Shown here: positions 58,901 through 59,397 of the stretch, piece by piece
How positions within the stretch are numbered: the stretch's first letter is position 1
How the letters are laid out: each line of letters starts with the position of its first letter
NCBI GenBank assembly: GCA_002812745.2
Contig: NCSJ02000270.1
Coordinates: forward strand, 1-59,397
Source of the DNA: Scytalidium lignicola
Lineage: Eukaryota; Ascomycota; Leotiomycetes
DNA length: 59,397 nucleotides
Reading direction: 5' to 3'
Position numbers and translations under genes: made by a program
Notes under the pieces: model-generated
Told to the model about the DNA's origin: nothing
Database searches by the model: none
Seen by the model: the letters and a program-made list of their open reading frames with translations, nothing else

Positions 58901-59397
58901 AGCTTAAAGAGAAGTTTAAATTAGCCTACAGACTAATTTATCAAACAACTCTTATCAAGGATAAGGCAATGAAGAAATGGTTACTTGAGAAAATGATGTT
59001 TAAAGGTCTATACAAAGAAGGTTATAATAAAGCTAGAGTACTATTACATTATACAAGGAAAGGAGATGATCTGTTAAGATAACCTTGTGATAATTACAAA
59101 CACTTGAATAGTAGAATTAAGAAAGACTAATACCCCTTACTATTAATAGATTTAATAATAGACAAGCTAAAAGGAACTATTATATTCACTAAGTTAAACT
59201 TATAATCAGCATTTAATCTAGTTAAGATTAAGAGAGATAACAAATAGAAAGTTGTTATTTAAACAAAATACAGATTATTTAAGTTATTAATTATAACATT
59301 CAGTATGACTAATACTTTAACAACATAACAAAGAATAATAAACTAGATATTAGAAAAATATTTGAAGAAANTCATAATAGTATATCTTGATAATATA
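55906..59397 (+). mobile_element. Ty3/gypsy element 3, 5' part, runs off the window
   Basis: Same family as element 2. The gag region has a 114-codon open frame (56122-56466) with KPDLFYKDKKKLKVYLAQIR and TYLMLNDYLLLRDTYKVL. A zinc-knuckle relic KNKLCFKCKLLRYIVNTYK lies at about 57070-57126. A protease-type stretch LYKKLVKALINSRAKRNFIN (about 58436-58495) and reverse transcriptase (from about 58880; NYKHLNSRIKKD, YPLLLI, IIFTKLNL) follow, ending in YLDN at the window edge. Less damaged than element 2 but still non-coding overall. Confidence 0.85.

Noticed and set aside
1..59397. CRISPR arrays, rRNA and tRNA genes
   Set aside because: None recognised by eye on either strand; a tRNAscan run would be decisive for tRNAs.

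Overview
The window looks like a chromosomal segment of a filamentous ascomycete (Pezizomycotina). Genes carry short introns (about 48-133 nt, GT...AG, often with a CTAAC-like branch site). Protein families are fungal (fungal-specific transcription factor domain, DHA2 efflux pumps, CYP52/CYP63-like P450, DUF3716, Dabb, Crypton-type recombinase). The DNA splits into gene-bearing blocks of ordinary composition and extremely AT-rich blocks full of TAA/TAG, as produced by repeat-induced point mutation (RIP: CpA to TpA and its complement). The class is not resolvable; Dothideomycetes or Leotiomycetes is a guess.

Layout. 1-7.4 kb: AT-rich block with the 3' end of a chromodomain Ty3/gypsy element (LTR 1640-1985) inserted into a Ty1/copia element on the minus strand, then an element with ~200-bp inverted arms. 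7.9-19.5 kb: gene block 1, with a broken multi-TM gene, a RIP-damaged Crypton, a DUF3716 gene tail-to-tail with it, a possible secreted protein, an intact five-exon Pho84-type phosphate transporter with a CACGTG site upstream, a broken conserved hypothetical gene, and a 175-bp MITE. 20.1-41.3 kb: gene block 2, with an MFSD1-like transporter, a fungal transcription factor, two SDRs, a truncated DHA2 pump, an intact Dabb protein, an NAD(P)-binding epimerase-like gene, a full-length but frameshifted DHA2 pump, a P450 split by a 2,959-bp Tc1/mariner-type transposon exactly at a TA, and a third SDR. Several short inverted-repeat elements lie between them. 41.3-59.4 kb: AT-rich block with an unassigned relic, a complete 7.24-kb gypsy element (44519-51757), a second copia copy, and a third gypsy element running off the end.

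Interpretation. Gene block 2 has the composition of the accessory part of a secondary-metabolite cluster (regulator, P450, SDRs, Dabb, efflux pumps) but no backbone synthase is visible, and most members are dead: in-frame stops explicable as C-to-T or G-to-A, frameshifts, truncation, or transposon insertion. The two early MFS genes and the Dabb gene reconstruct as intact. The main points are the mosaic inactivation of apparently single-copy genes between RIP-degraded repeats, the scar-precise transposon insertion in the P450, and an unmutated exon-like ORF inside that otherwise degraded transposon. Isolated N bases sit next to A/T homopolymers in many places, so some single-base frameshifts could be assembly errors.
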